Part shown: positions 36,828 through 48,837 of the stretch, in pieces
Layout: each line of letters begins with the position of its first letter
How positions within the stretch are numbered: position 1 is the stretch's first letter
NCBI GenBank assembly: GCA_027422505.1
Contig: JAPQWV010000005.1
Span: forward strand, 12,591,501-12,655,500
Direction: 5' to 3'
From: Craterostigma plantagineum
Lineage: Eukaryota > Streptophyta > Magnoliopsida > Lamiales > Linderniaceae
Length of the DNA: 64,000 nucleotides
Notes under the pieces: model-generated
The model's input: only the letters and a program-made list of their open reading frames with translations
What the model was told of the DNA's origin: nothing
The model's database searches: none
Translations under genes and position numbers: made by a program

Positions 36828-36872
36828 CAGGTTACTCAAACGACGGGCCTAACAAGCCTGATTTAAAGATCT

Positions 36873-37453
36873 AATGGCTTCTTCGAGTTTTCATGTTTTT
36901 GCAGAGGGACAATCCCATTCCAGGCCACCACTCTTCGATGGAACTAACTACGCCATATGAAAAAACCGTATGAAGGAATTCCTGCTTGCTGTTGACTATG
37001 ATCTGTGGGATATCATCACTACTGGACCATATAATCCCAAAAAGACGGATGAAACTCCAAATAAAGGTGCTGAATACGATGCAACAGACAAGCAAGGAAT
37101 CACCCTGAATGCCAAAGCAAAGAACATCATTGCCGCACGCTTACAAGAGAAGAATACAATCGTGTGAGCTCATGCGAATCTGCTAACGATATGTGGAACA
37201 TGCTTCAAGTCACACATGAGGGAACCACTTGAGTTGTACAATAAAGAATAGCCCTCTTGACTCACCAATACGAGCTGTTCAAAATGGAGAACAACGAGAC
37301 TATAAGCCACATGTATGCAAGATTCATGAACATCATCAATCAAATGTTCTCGTTGGGAAAGAAAATACCAGACGGCGAGAAGGTGCGCAAAATCCTGAGA
37401 TCTCTTCCAAGAGAATGGAATCCCAAAGTAACTGCCTCTACGAAGCGAAGGAC
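36873..37453 (+). pseudogene. Copia B gag fragment (UBN2-type)
   Basis: From ATG (MASSSFHVFAEG) the region encodes RPPLFDGTNYAI, then a TGA at a position where Trp is expected, KNRMKEFLLAVDYDLWDII, further stops near 37165 and 37230, and LTHQYELFKMENNETISHM with YARFMNIINQM and KILRSLPREWNPKVTA, typical of the copia Gag (Retrotran_gag_2/UBN2) domain. After GAAGCGAAGGAC (37442-37453) the homology ends and sequence of the oppositely oriented element C begins. Only about 190 codons of Gag remain. Confidence 0.75.
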
Positions 37454-37509
37454 ACCGAATGTGCTCGAGTCCAGTTTCGCTCATGTGGCAGAGCAGAAGT
37501 AGATGCATC
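37454..37509 (-). mobile_element. Detached 3' piece of copia element C
   Basis: On the minus strand this 56-base piece matches the stretch of A just after the integrase linker (A contains GACTCGAGCACATTCGG near 45650). It therefore continues element C across the A insertion: the GCATC duplication at 37505-37509 and 50296-50300 shows the two flanks were joined before A arrived. C ends abruptly at 37454 against the B gag. Confidence 0.7.
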
Positions 37510-37860
37510 TGTAGAATATCAGTTTTAGTTGTGCTTTGATTTTATTAGCTGTCCTTGTAATTTGGGGCGTTTCATGTATTTGTCCTTAGTTTAGGACTAG
37601 TTTGATATTTATACCAAGTATGTTTGGTATAAATAGATGTACAAACATAGAACTAATAGAGAAGTTTTAGAAAATTGATCCGAAAGGCTTGCAATTCAAT
37701 TTCTAGAGAGAGAAACATCAAATACCTTCTCTCACTACAGGGATTCTCTCTCGTGTTCTTCAAAAGAGGTTTTCGATCGAAATTCAATTCTATTAAATTC
37801 TAATCGATAACCTTAGAATTCATGTCTAGGATCATAGAGTTGATAAATTAGGACCTAACA
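37510..37860 (+). repeat. 5' LTR of copia A
   Basis: The LTR starts TGTAGAATATCAG and ends GGACCTAACA. It holds a clear TATA box, TATAAATAG at 37628-37636. The 3' LTR lacks the 12 or so bases that include this box. The primer site TGGTATCAGAGC follows at 37863-37874. The leader from 37875 to 38856 has no coding sequence I can support and is rich in TCGA-type words. Confidence 0.9.
37628..37636 (+). promoter_or_regulatory. TATA box of copia A 5' LTR
   Basis: TATAAATAG lies ~225 bases before the LTR end, a plausible core promoter position for a 351-base LTR. The transcription start would be some 30 bases downstream, in the AATAGATGTACAAAC region. Confidence 0.5.
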
Positions 37861-38856
37861 ATTGGTATCAGAGCAGATTCGTTCTGTTTCGAATCAAAAT
37901 TGTTAGAATTCGGTTCGAAAATTTTATTCTGAAACTGTTCCGTGCGAAGAACAGTTTTTGCGCGAAAACTGATTTTCGATCTGATTTGCTTAATTCTGTG
38001 CTGAATTGGCTTGAATTTAATGTTTCTGTGCTTATTGTAGTGATATATATTGAGTGCGATTAGATTCGTAGCTGTTTGAACTTCATTTTAGTAGTTCAGA
38101 TTAATCTGAGAAGTTACTGTTCATGCGAAGAACATTTTGAACACGTTCTGATTTCGATTAAATTCGACATGTTTTGCTTCGCAACGTGTTTAATTGTGTG
38201 TTCGTGCGTATTCATCATTTGATTACGAGCCATTACCTGCAATTTCATCGTCTAATTCATCGTTTTTGCTTAAATCTGTGTTAATTGTATTCTGTGAATT
38301 TTTGCGATAATTTCAATTTTTCTCGAAGGTTCTTCGATTAGATTAATTTCTCGATCGAAAAACTCTGCGCGAAAATTTGTTCTCGATCAGAATACTAAGT
38401 CAGACCTAAAGTCGTCTCTATCAAGAACGACTTTAGTAGAAAAATTTCTCGAGCATTACTTAGCGAAAAACTTTTTCGACAAAGACCAATTTAGACTTTG
38501 CGCGCGTAAAACTTACTGTCGAAATATTTTTTTCGGTCAAACTTCTCAGTTTGACTAAGCGAAAATCATTTGCGTCCGAGAAACTTTTCCAGTCAACGAA
38601 TACCAGGCGAGAAACTTATTAAACAACACTGTTTCTCCGCGCTCGAAATAAATTCGCGATCCCAATTTTTTCTCGACCAAAAGATTTTTCTCGAGAAGTT
38701 AATTTTTGATCAAACTTTAACGATTGAATCAAAAATTATTCTCGAAACTGCTCTAGAATCCAACGCTACTAACTAATCTGCTACTTGTGAAGCACACCAT
38801 ATCAGTTCAAGACATCAAAACAACAAACGAAGATCCTACATCAACTCAAAGAAGAA

Positions 38857-40094
38857 ATGGATGCCTATTCTCTAGGAAATGATAATCGTCCTCCAATTCT
38901 CAAAAGGGACGAATACACAGTTTGGAGAAGTCGGTTCTTAAACTTCATCGAACTTAAAGATCAGGCTAAAGATCTACTCAAATCACTTCATGAGGGACCG
39001 GAAATTTTTTACATAAACCAAGAAGATGATAGCTCGAACAATCCTCCAATCGAACCCGCCAGGCGAATAAAATTACCTAGTGAGTACGATGAAGCTGAGA
39101 AAAGAATAGCAAGAGTAGATCTTATAGCTAAGAATACACTGATGCAGGGCATCCCCAATGATATCTATAGACAAATAGATAGCATCCCAACTGCTAAAGG
39201 GATGTGGGATGAACTGGAGCGAATGAGGCAAAGAACCGAAGTCGGTGCCAAAGCTAAGAAGGCTAACATACTCACAGCTTATGACTCCATCAAGGCCAAA
39301 AGTGAGGAGAGCTTACACGATCTTTATCAGCGATACCTCACTCTTCTCAATGAAATGAGGAAGATTGAGATCTAAAAGACTAACATGGAGATGAACATTC
39401 GGTTCATGTCCGCACTGCCCACCGACTGGAAGAAGATCTCTACCCAACTCCGACAAAATAAGGACTTGGACGAGATGGATATTCACGCTATTTTTGATAA
39501 CCTTGCACAGCATGAAGAAGACATAGGCGAGTTACAAAAGGAGCAAAAGGGCAAACAGGCCGAGGACTCCATAGCTCTAGTTTCTGAGAAGAAGAGCTCT
39601 CGCTCACGCAAGGAAAATCACGTCAAGCTCCCTAGCTCCTCAGAGGATGAAGAAATGTCTAATTCAGAACATCCCTCTGAGATCAAGAAATTGGCAAACA
39701 GCTGGCATTAGTCGCCAAGATGATGACAAACCAGTACTTCAAGAAGAAGTCATCATCTTCTGCCAACAGACTTCGAACTACAAGCTCGAAGAATAAAGAC
39801 CAGCCGGCTGAGTCCTCAGAAGTCATAATTTCCAAAGACATACTAAACTGTTTTAATTGGGGAAAAACAGGTCACTTTGCCAGGGAGTGCACCCTTCCAA
39901 AGAAAAAGGATTCAAACTACTACACCAGGAAGCTTCAACTATCCAAACAAAAAGAAGCTGGAGTAGCTCTTATGGCAGAGCAGGACCACTGGCTAGAGGA
40001 CAGCTCAGATTCTGACACCGACCTTCTTGCTCTAATGGCACGCCTTGATGATGAAAAGGAAGATGATACTCCCGCAGAGACGGACGACGAGAAA
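38857..40094 (+). pseudogene. Copia A gag
   Basis: Start ATG gives MDAYSLGND. The Gag core includes RPPILKRDEYTVWRSRFL, IYRQIDSIPTAKGMWDEL and SLHDLYQRYLTLLNEM. A TAA at 39373-39375 replaces a Lys codon seen in C; the frame then goes on with MNIRFMSALPTDWKKI and shifts near 39700. The zinc knuckle reads CFNWGKTGHFAREC: the second Cys is Trp, which should abolish zinc binding. An acidic segment follows (DSSDSDTDLLALMARL). The reading frame is cut by the solo LTR at 40100. Copy C shares the order and has an intact knuckle. Confidence 0.8.
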
Positions 40095-40099
40095 GTATC

Positions 40100-42131
40100 T
40101 GTTGAGGTATATGCCCTAGATGCCGTACGAGGACTGGGAGTACGAGGGCAATTTGCTAGTTTTGTAGTGTTTAGTGATGTAATTTGGTTACTTCTATTAA
40201 TGGAATGACTTTATTCATCATTAATTAATTATTGGACGAATAAATTAAAAGACAAATTATTAATAGTCTAAAGATTTCACCTTGCAGTCTGGGTGGATAA
40301 GACAAATTAATAAAACCCAAATATTGGCAGTTCAGTTACTGATTCTGTGGGGACAGAGAGGGGCACCAGTAAGCTGAGATACTGCAATATTAAAATAGTC
40401 CACAAGTCTAAGTCTCCAGTAGGGTGACTGGAATGACACGTACGACTTGTTTGTCGATGGGTCCAATATGGTTGTGCCAACCGTTCACTTGGGAAGTGGG
40501 AGCCCATGACAATGATACAAGATGAATCAGGGGATTATCTGTATTTGGACACTGACTCGTAATCGAACGATCACACGCTTGGATTGTCCTTGATCGATCG
40601 ATTGATTGTAGTAGTATGTGTGAACCTTAGACTGAAAGGGTTAACTTGGGGTTGATCTTGAGGTCTTGACTTGTCACTAGTTTGCTAGGCCCGTCTTGCC
40701 GGTGGCATGGGTCAGCGGCGAAATGCGGTCTTGACTTTTTGATGTGATTGCCGGTTGAACCGCGGAGCGGGATTTACGGTCTCGATTAAATTAGAGGTTA
40801 ACGTCCTATGGCAAGTTTAATGTGCGGGAAGTTATCCAAGTCTCTGGCCAGAGCATATAAGTGACTCACGATAGTCGTGAAGTGCAGTTTCAGAATTTCA
40901 CCGACATAAACGACATAAAGTCGAGTTCTTTAAGTTTGACTATGCGTGACTTTCACTCGATCGGGACAAACGTAAAGGGTTTATACGTATGACGAAAATC
41001 TACAGTCGGTTCATGGATTATGATTAGATCAAATTCGTACTCAACTTGGGATCTGTTCGGCACCACGGGGCTGGCTAGGTGAATACCGAACTCCTAGATA
41101 CCTCCTGGGCCGGTTGAGACGAACCAAGAGAGTCGGGCTTAAAAAGGCAAACCGATACAACGTCGTCATCAGAGAAAGAGACAAGGCTAGGTCCTAGATT
41201 GTGATATTAGTGTTTGGGGCTTGGCCAAAACCTTGATTGGCCGAAAATACTAAGTTTGACTAGTGAGGGGTAAAATGGTCTTTTCACCTCACGATATATT
41301 TTTGAAATAAAATATTTGATATTGAATATTTAGTATATGATTTAATTAGATTTAGATCTTTATTATTTTCTTAGAGAAATAATATTGTTTAATTTGGAAT
41401 TAAATAATGTATATCGGATATATATATAAGTTTCGAATTTTTATTAGATAAAATTTCGAAAATTATTAAATATATTTATATTGGATATTATATATTTAAA
41501 ATATACTAAATATGATATTTTAATTAATTAAGGTATTGGATATTTAATTAATTAAATATATAGTTTAAATTTTGAATTCATTACTTGGTAAAACGAAGAC
41601 TTGGTAAAAGGGGAGGTTTGGGGATTTTTCTACACCCACCTTAACCTATTTTTGGCTAATCCTAAGAGGTATAAAGAAGGATTTTCGAGATCCTAAAGTG
41701 AGTGAAAGCTAAATTTTCGAAATACAAGCCAAAGAGAAAAAACAACTAAGAGTTTTCTCCTCTCACCACTTTCTCTCTCGCACTCTCTCTCTCGGGGGCA
41801 GCAAGCAGTTCGTTCCTGGCCTAGCCGCACGTGCAAGAACAGCTACGACGTTAGTAAGGTTCCGGCGTGATGATCTTGCGCAAAGAAGGCTTCACGTTCG
41901 TGTGCTTTTGGCGTAGGAGAGGGGCACTACGCCTCGGGGATTCGAAGGATTCGAAGCTAGCCATCGTTAAGAGATTTCAACAAGGTATCATGGCTAATCC
42001 TTTATCTCTTTATGTCAATACGTTCTCGTGTTTGTAAGCGAGCGATCTTGGATAGGCGGGAAACCCCGTAAAATTTTAAAATTCCGCCGTTCTAGGAACG
42101 TGGGTCCAGGGACCCTCGGGGATTCTCAACA
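40100..42131 (+). mobile_element. Solo LTR related to copia H, inside copia A
   Basis: The 2032-base LTR starts TGTTGAGGTATATGCCC and ends GATTCTCAACA, between perfect 5-base duplicates GTATC at 40095-40099 and 42132-42136. Blocks such as TTGACTTGTCACTAGTTTGCTAG, GGGCTTAAAAAGG and the GACGAACCAAGAGA region match the H LTR, though overall divergence is large. No internal region is present, so it is a solo LTR. It interrupts the acidic linker after the Gag knuckle of A. Its ORF-like stretch at the start is chance read-through. Confidence 0.88.
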
Positions 42132-42136
42132 GTATC

Positions 42137-43892
42137 CACCTCATCTCAGGAGGTAGAAACCTCTGACTCTACAAATTCTGACTTGTTAGCTAAGTTAAGC
42201 TCCAAATTTGCTAACATGGTTACTGAGCAGAAACGAGGAATAAAAGTAGAGAAACGGCTTCTTAGGTCTAAGGAAACTATAGCCAGTCTCAAAGAACAAG
42301 TTAGGAGTTCTAGTCTCAAAATAGAAGAACTAACTAAGAGACTCCAGTCTAAAGAGACTAAGCACACCTCATTAGATAAGCATAGTTCGGTAATAAAAGA
42401 ACTAGAGGACAGGCTAGACAATAACCACAAATGTCTGCTAAGGAACTTGGAAAAAAAGAGTCTTGTAAAAAGTAGACTTGAGGCAGCAACTAAGAAGGTC
42501 ACTAATTTCGAAGAAGAATTGACTAAGTCAAATTCTAAGATTAATGAACTACGTAAAAGTCTAGACGCCTGTCAGGCCGAAAAGAGCACCGCTCTAAATA
42601 ACTATGCTACCTTAGACGCTTAGCGTAAGAAGCTATATAATAAAATTAAGAAATTAAAATATCTTTTGGTGAAAAGGGCACATACTGATCAAACTATATA
42701 TTTTTGAATCAGCCCAAGGACTTATAATTCTATGACTATAAGTATGGTTTAGGCTATGAGAAACCACGTAACTTGAAGAAGGTTAACTGCAAACAACTTT
42801 ATGATATCTCGTACATGGGTCTCGGACTAACTTCTCTCATGACCTTTACTAACGCAAAAGCAACGTTTGAGGAAGAAGAAGCCAACAGACAAGCCAACAC
42901 TAGGGATGAAATACCCTTTTCTTACATCGAACTGAATCAACGCGACAAAACTTGGGTATCTCCCAAGGGCTGGAGCCTTGAAACAGATAATTTTCTTGAA
43001 GATCATTCGAAAAATGATGAAGTTCAAAATCATCATTCTGAAAGTTCTCTCTACATACCTCCCATAGTTAAGAAAATGGAGGGATTAAGAGGCGCCTTAG
43101 AAAAAGAAAAAGAGGATTTTGAAGCTGAAAAGAAAAAATTCCAAAAAGAGATGGAAAATCTCAAAGATTCCTCCATTTCAAAAGCCATTTCTCACGCATC
43201 TCCTCCAAAAGAAAATATCATTCTGAAAAGCGTGAAGAAAGAAAAAGCGCCTTCAAAAGATCAGAAAATTAAAAATTATCAGAAAGGTCTAATTCTAATC
43301 CTGCTGTGCTTACGTTCACAGGGAGCGTAGAGCCAGCACTAGAGACGAAGGCGAGAGTGTCTAGTCTAAAAATAGAGAAGGAGCCCGTAGATTTGACTGC
43401 TAATAATAATTTATCTCCTTCTCTAAAAATAAAAGACACTCGTAGAAACTAAAGAGCCGTTTCCACTCTCAAAATAATTGCTTCTAGGATGACCAGTAGG
43501 AAACAGGATCCAGTCATAAAGAAAGCATATGGCGCTATTCATGCTTGTTCTCACCTAAGGTATCCAGTTAAGATCGAATCCCCCAAGCACCTTAGAAGAT
43601 TATCAAACGAAAATATCTTTTCCTCGGTCAAGCCTACAAAAACATTTGTCCGCGCTGAAATTAATCTTCCCTGCAAGGTTCAACCTAAATGGGTTCCTAA
43701 AACTCCGCCTAAGAAAACAATAGCCGGAAAGGCCAAGTCTTCTACAAAGGGCAAACCCAATTCGACTTCTTCAAAGACGACTTAGGTCGCTAAATCACCT
43801 ACAAACACTAACTTAGGAACCATTTCTGAACAAACTACTAAATCTGCTAATCTGAGAGGACCCACTTGTAAGTGGGTACCTAAAGCTCTCTA
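42137..43892 (+). pseudogene. Coiled-coil linker region of copia A polyprotein
   Basis: Resuming after the solo LTR, ~42183-42620 encodes a long heptad-like Lys/Glu/Leu-rich stretch (KLSSKFANMVTEQKRG, LKIEELTKRLQSKETK, VIKELEDRLDNN). Stops and shifts follow. Around 42773-43330 come CKQLYDISYMGLGLT and a second coiled coil (LRGALEKEKEDFEAEKKKF). Around 43489-43785 comes a basic segment containing AYGAIHACSHLRYPVKIE. Placement between zinc knuckle and protease is known from some plant copia lineages; the role is unknown and may be Gag assembly. C has the same region but lacks ~120 residues of the first coiled coil. Confidence 0.65.
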
Positions 43893-43895
43893 AAA

Positions 43896-45825
43896 TTGTG
43901 TTTGCAGATCCATCATGTGTGGTATCTCGACTCTGGCTGCTCCACACACATGACGGCAATACAAGAGCTGCTGAGCAACTACAAAGACCGACCGAATGGA
44001 AAAGTCAGATTCGAAAACAACGACTCAGCCCCCATACTAGGAGTTGGGGACATTATTCTGGAAAATCTGACGATAAAGGATGTCTCTTACGTCGAAGGTC
44101 TCCGCCATAACTTGTTCAGCATAGGTCAATTCTGCGACAAAGGTTTCCAGGTGGTCTTTCTTGCTGACCGGTGCAGAATATTGGCCAGTCAGGACAAAGA
44201 ACTCCTCCAAGGACTTCGGAAATCAAATCTTTACACAATAAACCTGACGTCCGTGCTGATCTCGACACCTGTTTGCCTCATCTCTCAGACTGTAATTTAG
44301 AGGAACAGCTTATGGCATCAACATATGTCTCATCTCAACATTAAAGCTCTTCAACGGCTTTCGACAAAAAAGGTAGTCTACGGTCTTCCAACTATAGTAT
44401 TACAGAAAGAGCATCAGTGTTCGGCATGTCATCTAGGAAAAATGAAGCGAGTATCTCATCATGCAAAACTAGTTGCCTCCACTTCACGTCCTTTGGAATT
44501 GCTACATATGGATCTCTGTGGACCTATGCAGACACGGAGTATTAGTTGGCGGAAGTACGTACTAGTTATCGTTGATGATTACTCCCGCTACACATGGACG
44601 AAGTTCCTCCGAAGTAAAGATGAGACAGGGGACTTGATAGTTAATTTCGTGAACACTACTCAGAATTTGCTACAACAATCCATCCAAGTCATCCGAACGG
44701 ACAACGGCACTGAGTTCAACAATAAGTATCTCAGTGAAATTTATCAGAAACTTGGCATTAATCAGCAATTCTCAGCCGCTAAGACCCCTCAATAGAACGG
44801 GGTTGTTGAAAGGAAGAACAGGACTCTAGTGGAAGCCGCACATACAATGCTTATCCATTCCGGCCTCCCACACTTCCTTTGGGTTGAAGCAGTAAATACT
44901 GCTTGTTTCACTCAGAACAGGACGGTGGTTCACAAGCGCTTTGATAAGACTCCGTACGAAATAATAAACAAGCGAGTACCCAATATCTCACTCTTCAAGG
45001 TCTTTGGGTGCAAGTGCTTTGTGGCGAAGGACAGAGAGCAACGTGCTAAATTCAACCCTAAAGCATTCGAAGCCACATTCGTTGGGTATTCATCAACGTC
45101 AAAGGCGTACCGAGTTTACATCAAGTCCAAACTATCAATCAAAGAAAGCTACAACGTCACTTTCCACGAAGTGGCAGACATGGCTCCTGCACACCTCAGT
45201 TCAGGACCCGTGCCAAACCTGATGGCTTCTGAATACGACAGTTCAGAACTCGTATACACTGGTGTGTTGGCACAAAACCAACGGAAGATGGCAACAACTC
45301 CTGATTCAACGTCTGAAGAAGCACTGAAACTTGCGTTGGAAGATTTGGACTCTCTCTTTGAGCCCGTATATCGGCCAGAAACCATTATTGCAACACCTTT
45401 AGTGGAGCCCCCACTCAACGAGGCCAATGTACCGAGCTCTTCAAATGTCACTACCTCACCCGATTCGGAATTACCACAGATCAATGAAGAACCTACAACA
45501 GTCAATGAGGAAGTCTCATCAGAATCGCTCAATCCAAGTGCAGAATCTGACTTACCTCAATCGAATGAACAATCTGAAATCATTGGAAATCTCAGTCCAC
45601 AAATGACCGATGCGTCTAGCTCTTTTACTACCTCATGAGCGAAAGTGGACTCGAGCACATTCGGTTGATCAGATTATTGGTGATCCTTCACGTGGAATAC
45701 GGACACGTCATCAACACAGTCTATTCAGCTGCTTCTTAAGCCAAAATGACCCAACCAAGGTAGCAGACGCACTAAAAGACCCAGATTGGGTAATAGCAAT
45801 GCAAGATGAAATCAACCAATTTTAG
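43896..45825 (+). pseudogene. Copia A protease and integrase
   Basis: The protease active site is in WYLDSGCSTHMT (near 43920). GAG-pre-integrase begins at about 44310 with the finger ending CSACHLGKMKR. The integrase core has HMDLCGPM, VIRTDNGTEF and NGVVERKNRTLVE; a TAG at 44793-44795 falls in the PQ(Q/stop)NG segment between the second Asp and the Glu. A C-terminal segment with KVFGCKCFV and FVGYSSTSKAYRV, then a Ser/Pro/Glu-rich linker to ~45640, follow. The frame shifts near 45640 before the start of RT ([15 protein letters not shown]). Confidence 0.85.
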
Positions 45826-45836
45826 CGTCTTCAAGT

Positions 45837-46937
45837 GTGGACCCTAGTCCGCATGGGAAAACAATCATCGAGACGAAATGGGTGTTTAAAAACAAGAAGA
45901 ATGAAGATGGAGAAGTGATTAGAAATAAAGCGAGACGGATTGCAAAGGGATATAATCAACATGAAGGAATTGACTACGATGAGACATATGCTCCTGTTGC
46001 CCGAATCGAAGCCATTTGTCTCTTCCTGGCTTACGCGGCTCATAAGGACTTCAAAGTCAACCAAATGGATGTTAAGACCGCCTTTTTTAACGGCGTGTTA
46101 AAAGAGGAAGTCTACGTCGCTCAGCCAGAAGGCTTCGTTGATAAAAAACATCCCGATCACGTCTATCGATTGGACAAAGCTCTCTACGGACTGAAGCAAG
46201 CTCCACGTGCTTGGTATGACGTCTTGAGCGATTTCCTTGTAAAATCTAGATTTATCCGAGGAACGATCAATATAACCCTCTTCATAAAATGGCAAGACAA
46301 AGATTTGATGGTCGTCCAAGTTTATGTAGACAACATCATCTTTGGATCAACAAATCCACGGCTTTGCAAGAGATTTGGAGATTCGATGAAGAGCAAGACC
46401 TTGGTATCCTTTGTAGATATCCCACATGAAATTCACGATGAGGGTTCCACTCTATCCCACGTTGAGATTTTATAAAAAAAAAAAGGTGGGGCTTCATTCC
46501 AGGTAAAGCCCCCTTGAAGTATCAACTAATAGAGGAGAAATTATATTAGACAATTCACCTCCCCCCTTTTTTTTACAAAAAAGCTTTCTAGATGATCCTT
46601 CTAGAAGAAAGGGAAAGGACATCAATTCAAATCCTGGAAATTTTAAATGAGCCACATGGGAGAGATGCAGTTCTTCTTAGGACTTCAAGTCAGGCAGCTC
46701 GATGATGGGATATTCATCAGTCAGACTAAATACATCAAGGACATCTTGAAGAAATTCCATCAATATCAGAGCAAGCCTTTAAGTACTCCCATGTCCACAA
46801 GCTACAAGTTGGATGCCGATCCCACAGGAAAAGTGATCGACATTACATTAAATCGCAATATCATCGGCTCTCTTCTTTATCTCACCTCGAGCCGGCCGGA
46901 CATCATGTTTGCCACCAAACTCGCAAATTTGCAGAGC
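45837..46937 (+). pseudogene. Copia A reverse transcriptase, truncated, RNase H missing
   Basis: RT motifs are [37 protein letters not shown] and the catalytic box, which reads [11 protein letters not shown]: the second Asp of YVDD is Asn. A ~245-base foreign patch interrupts it after MKSK. RT resumes at about 46647 (MSHMGEMQFFLGLQV) and runs to LTSSRPDIMFATKLA. The expected RNase H motifs (TDADF, KSTSG, TAEAEY) are not found; the sequence changes character near 46937. The enzyme could not work. Confidence 0.85.
46396..46640. other. Foreign patch in copia A RT, part resembling plastid ycf2
   Basis: Comparison with the usual RT order shows ~245 extra bases between MKSK and the EMSHMGEMQF segment. 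Bases 46614-46637 encode KGHQFKSW, which as I remember it matches the start of plastid Ycf2 just after Met. The patch also has a small hairpin GGGGCTT...AAGCCCC near 46487-46513. It could be a nuclear plastid DNA insertion, perhaps repair filler. I could not place the left half, so the plastid origin is supported only for the right end. Confidence 0.4.
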
Positions 46938-46984
46938 AACGGGATTCCTCATCCCTGGAAGACATTGTTTGGAATCATAAACAA

Positions 46985-48532
46985 ATGTCTATCCCCGAAG
47001 CTCGCCGGCTTCGAAAAAGGCAACGGCAACGCTCGAAGAATGTGTCGTACGCCCGGAGGTTCTCCATTATCATTAGACAACAAATGGAGCTGTACGAGCA
47101 AAACGTACCTCATCTTCCTTGTGGAGGAAATTATCAACCACCGAGGCTCAAATTTGTCCACAACCCAAAGCTAACGGACTTGGACCAGCCATCAATGGCC
47201 ATACCGTTTGAGTTGCTACGTCTCGCCGACCCCACGGGAGACATTTATAGAGCATACTGCCGCGAGAATCATCTGACGGAACAGATGATTAGAGGGCTCC
47301 CGACAGACTTCGCAGTTAGCCCTCAACAACAACAACACTCTAGCACGGAGGACACTTTGATCGATGTTGTGGCCCAGGAGCTAGAGCAGGAGCCTCTAAC
47401 TCAGGACGTGCAAATCCCTGACGACGATGCCACGTTGATTGATGTTGTGGTAGAAGAGTTGGAACAAGAAGCCCCTACGGAAACACTCCAAGTGGAAGTG
47501 CCCGTCCATGTAGGCGTGCTCGAAGATCCCATTGAGGAGGTTCTTCGACAAGTAGCACAGCCCGATGCAGAAATGGGGCAAAGTTCACTTCCACTGGTGA
47601 CAGAACAGGCTCGTGATGTTGAACGTGAACCATCCCCTCACACAGCCACCTCATCTGACACGGAGTTGGACGAGGAGTTCTAACTAATGAGACGAACTCC
47701 CAGAAGATTAAGTATTCAACTGGAGTCTCTCTTTCCCACCGTCACCACCGCATCAGATACCGCGCAGATTATTTCTTCAACTGCTGCGGCCACATCTTCG
47801 CTCAATCTTGAGCCGCAACACAACCTGCCGGTGTCTGGTTCGCAGGTTCCAACCTAGCCTGCCGAAACACCTATAGAGGAGAATCTTCAAGATTCGACTC
47901 AAGAATTGGGTGGAAGTCTCCAACAGTCACAACCTCAAGTGACTGCGAGCCAACCTGAGGAGCCGGTGTCTGCTCAAGGGTTGCTAACAGGCGACATCAG
48001 TCGACCTGGTCCATCTTCGACAGAGGCGTCCGTCCAGTTAATAACTGAAGCCCAATTCCAGTCCGTGCTCTCTGCAGCCATCAAATCTCTAGAGGATAAA
48101 ATGATGGAGAGAGTGCTAGCTGCCATCGAGACGTCCCAGCGTGACACTGGGAAAGCACCCGTCTCAGAGGGCCCTTCAGCACGAACCCACTCAACCCCAC
48201 AACTCACACCCATTGACCCACTAGCCGACTCTTCAATCCTTATCAACCCATACACCATTCCCATCACCCAGCTCCACGACATCCTTCTAGCCCGCCTTAT
48301 CGGCCTTCCCATCCGAATGCCTCAGGAAGAATCTCTCTACGGGCGTCTCGTGGACCACCCCGAGCCACCCACTCAAACATGCCAAGGTCAAACTCCCGCA
48401 CCCGGCATCGACATGACGATCCAGACGATCAGGATCGTCATAAGGGGGAGAAACGGCCTGGGACCTCATCAAGTGGCCAAGGTGAAGGCCAAAGACAAGG
48501 CTCAGGCACTGTTCAGACAGGCGCTGGAGTAG
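46985..48532 (+). pseudogene. Unrecognised accessory ORF 1 of copia A (3' region)
   Basis: One frame is open from 46985 to 48532 apart from stops at 47681-47683 and ~47854. I recognise no family. The first part is basic then acidic, with PSMAIPFELLRLADPTGD and a short internal duplication (TLIDVVAQELEQEP and TLIDVVVEELEQEAP, ~75 bases apart). The second is rich in Ser, Pro, Gln and Thr and contains FQSVLSAAIKSLEDKMMERV. It sits where RNase H would end and before the 3' LTR. Extra 3' ORFs, some called env-like, are known in Sirevirus elements; there is no membrane segment here to support an envelope role. Confidence 0.45.
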
Positions 48533-48837
48533 GCCAAACCCAAACCACCACTCAAACCACCCAAACAACCCACACTACGCACCGCACCGCCACTCTAAAC
48601 CAAATGACCCACCATCCTTTTCACTAAGGACGCCTCCGCCCACACCTACGATACTCACAAGCCCCTTGTTTTCGAAAGAAGAAGCAAGTGCCGCCATGCT
48701 CGTGGTCCTGGCTCAAACCCAAGCTACTCCCTCAGTTGCTCAAGACCAACCGGGACCGTCAGGACATGGTGTCAACCCACACGAGTTCCTCGGCAAGTAT
48801 ATCTTCGAAGGATAGTGGATGACCTATTTCATGCCCG

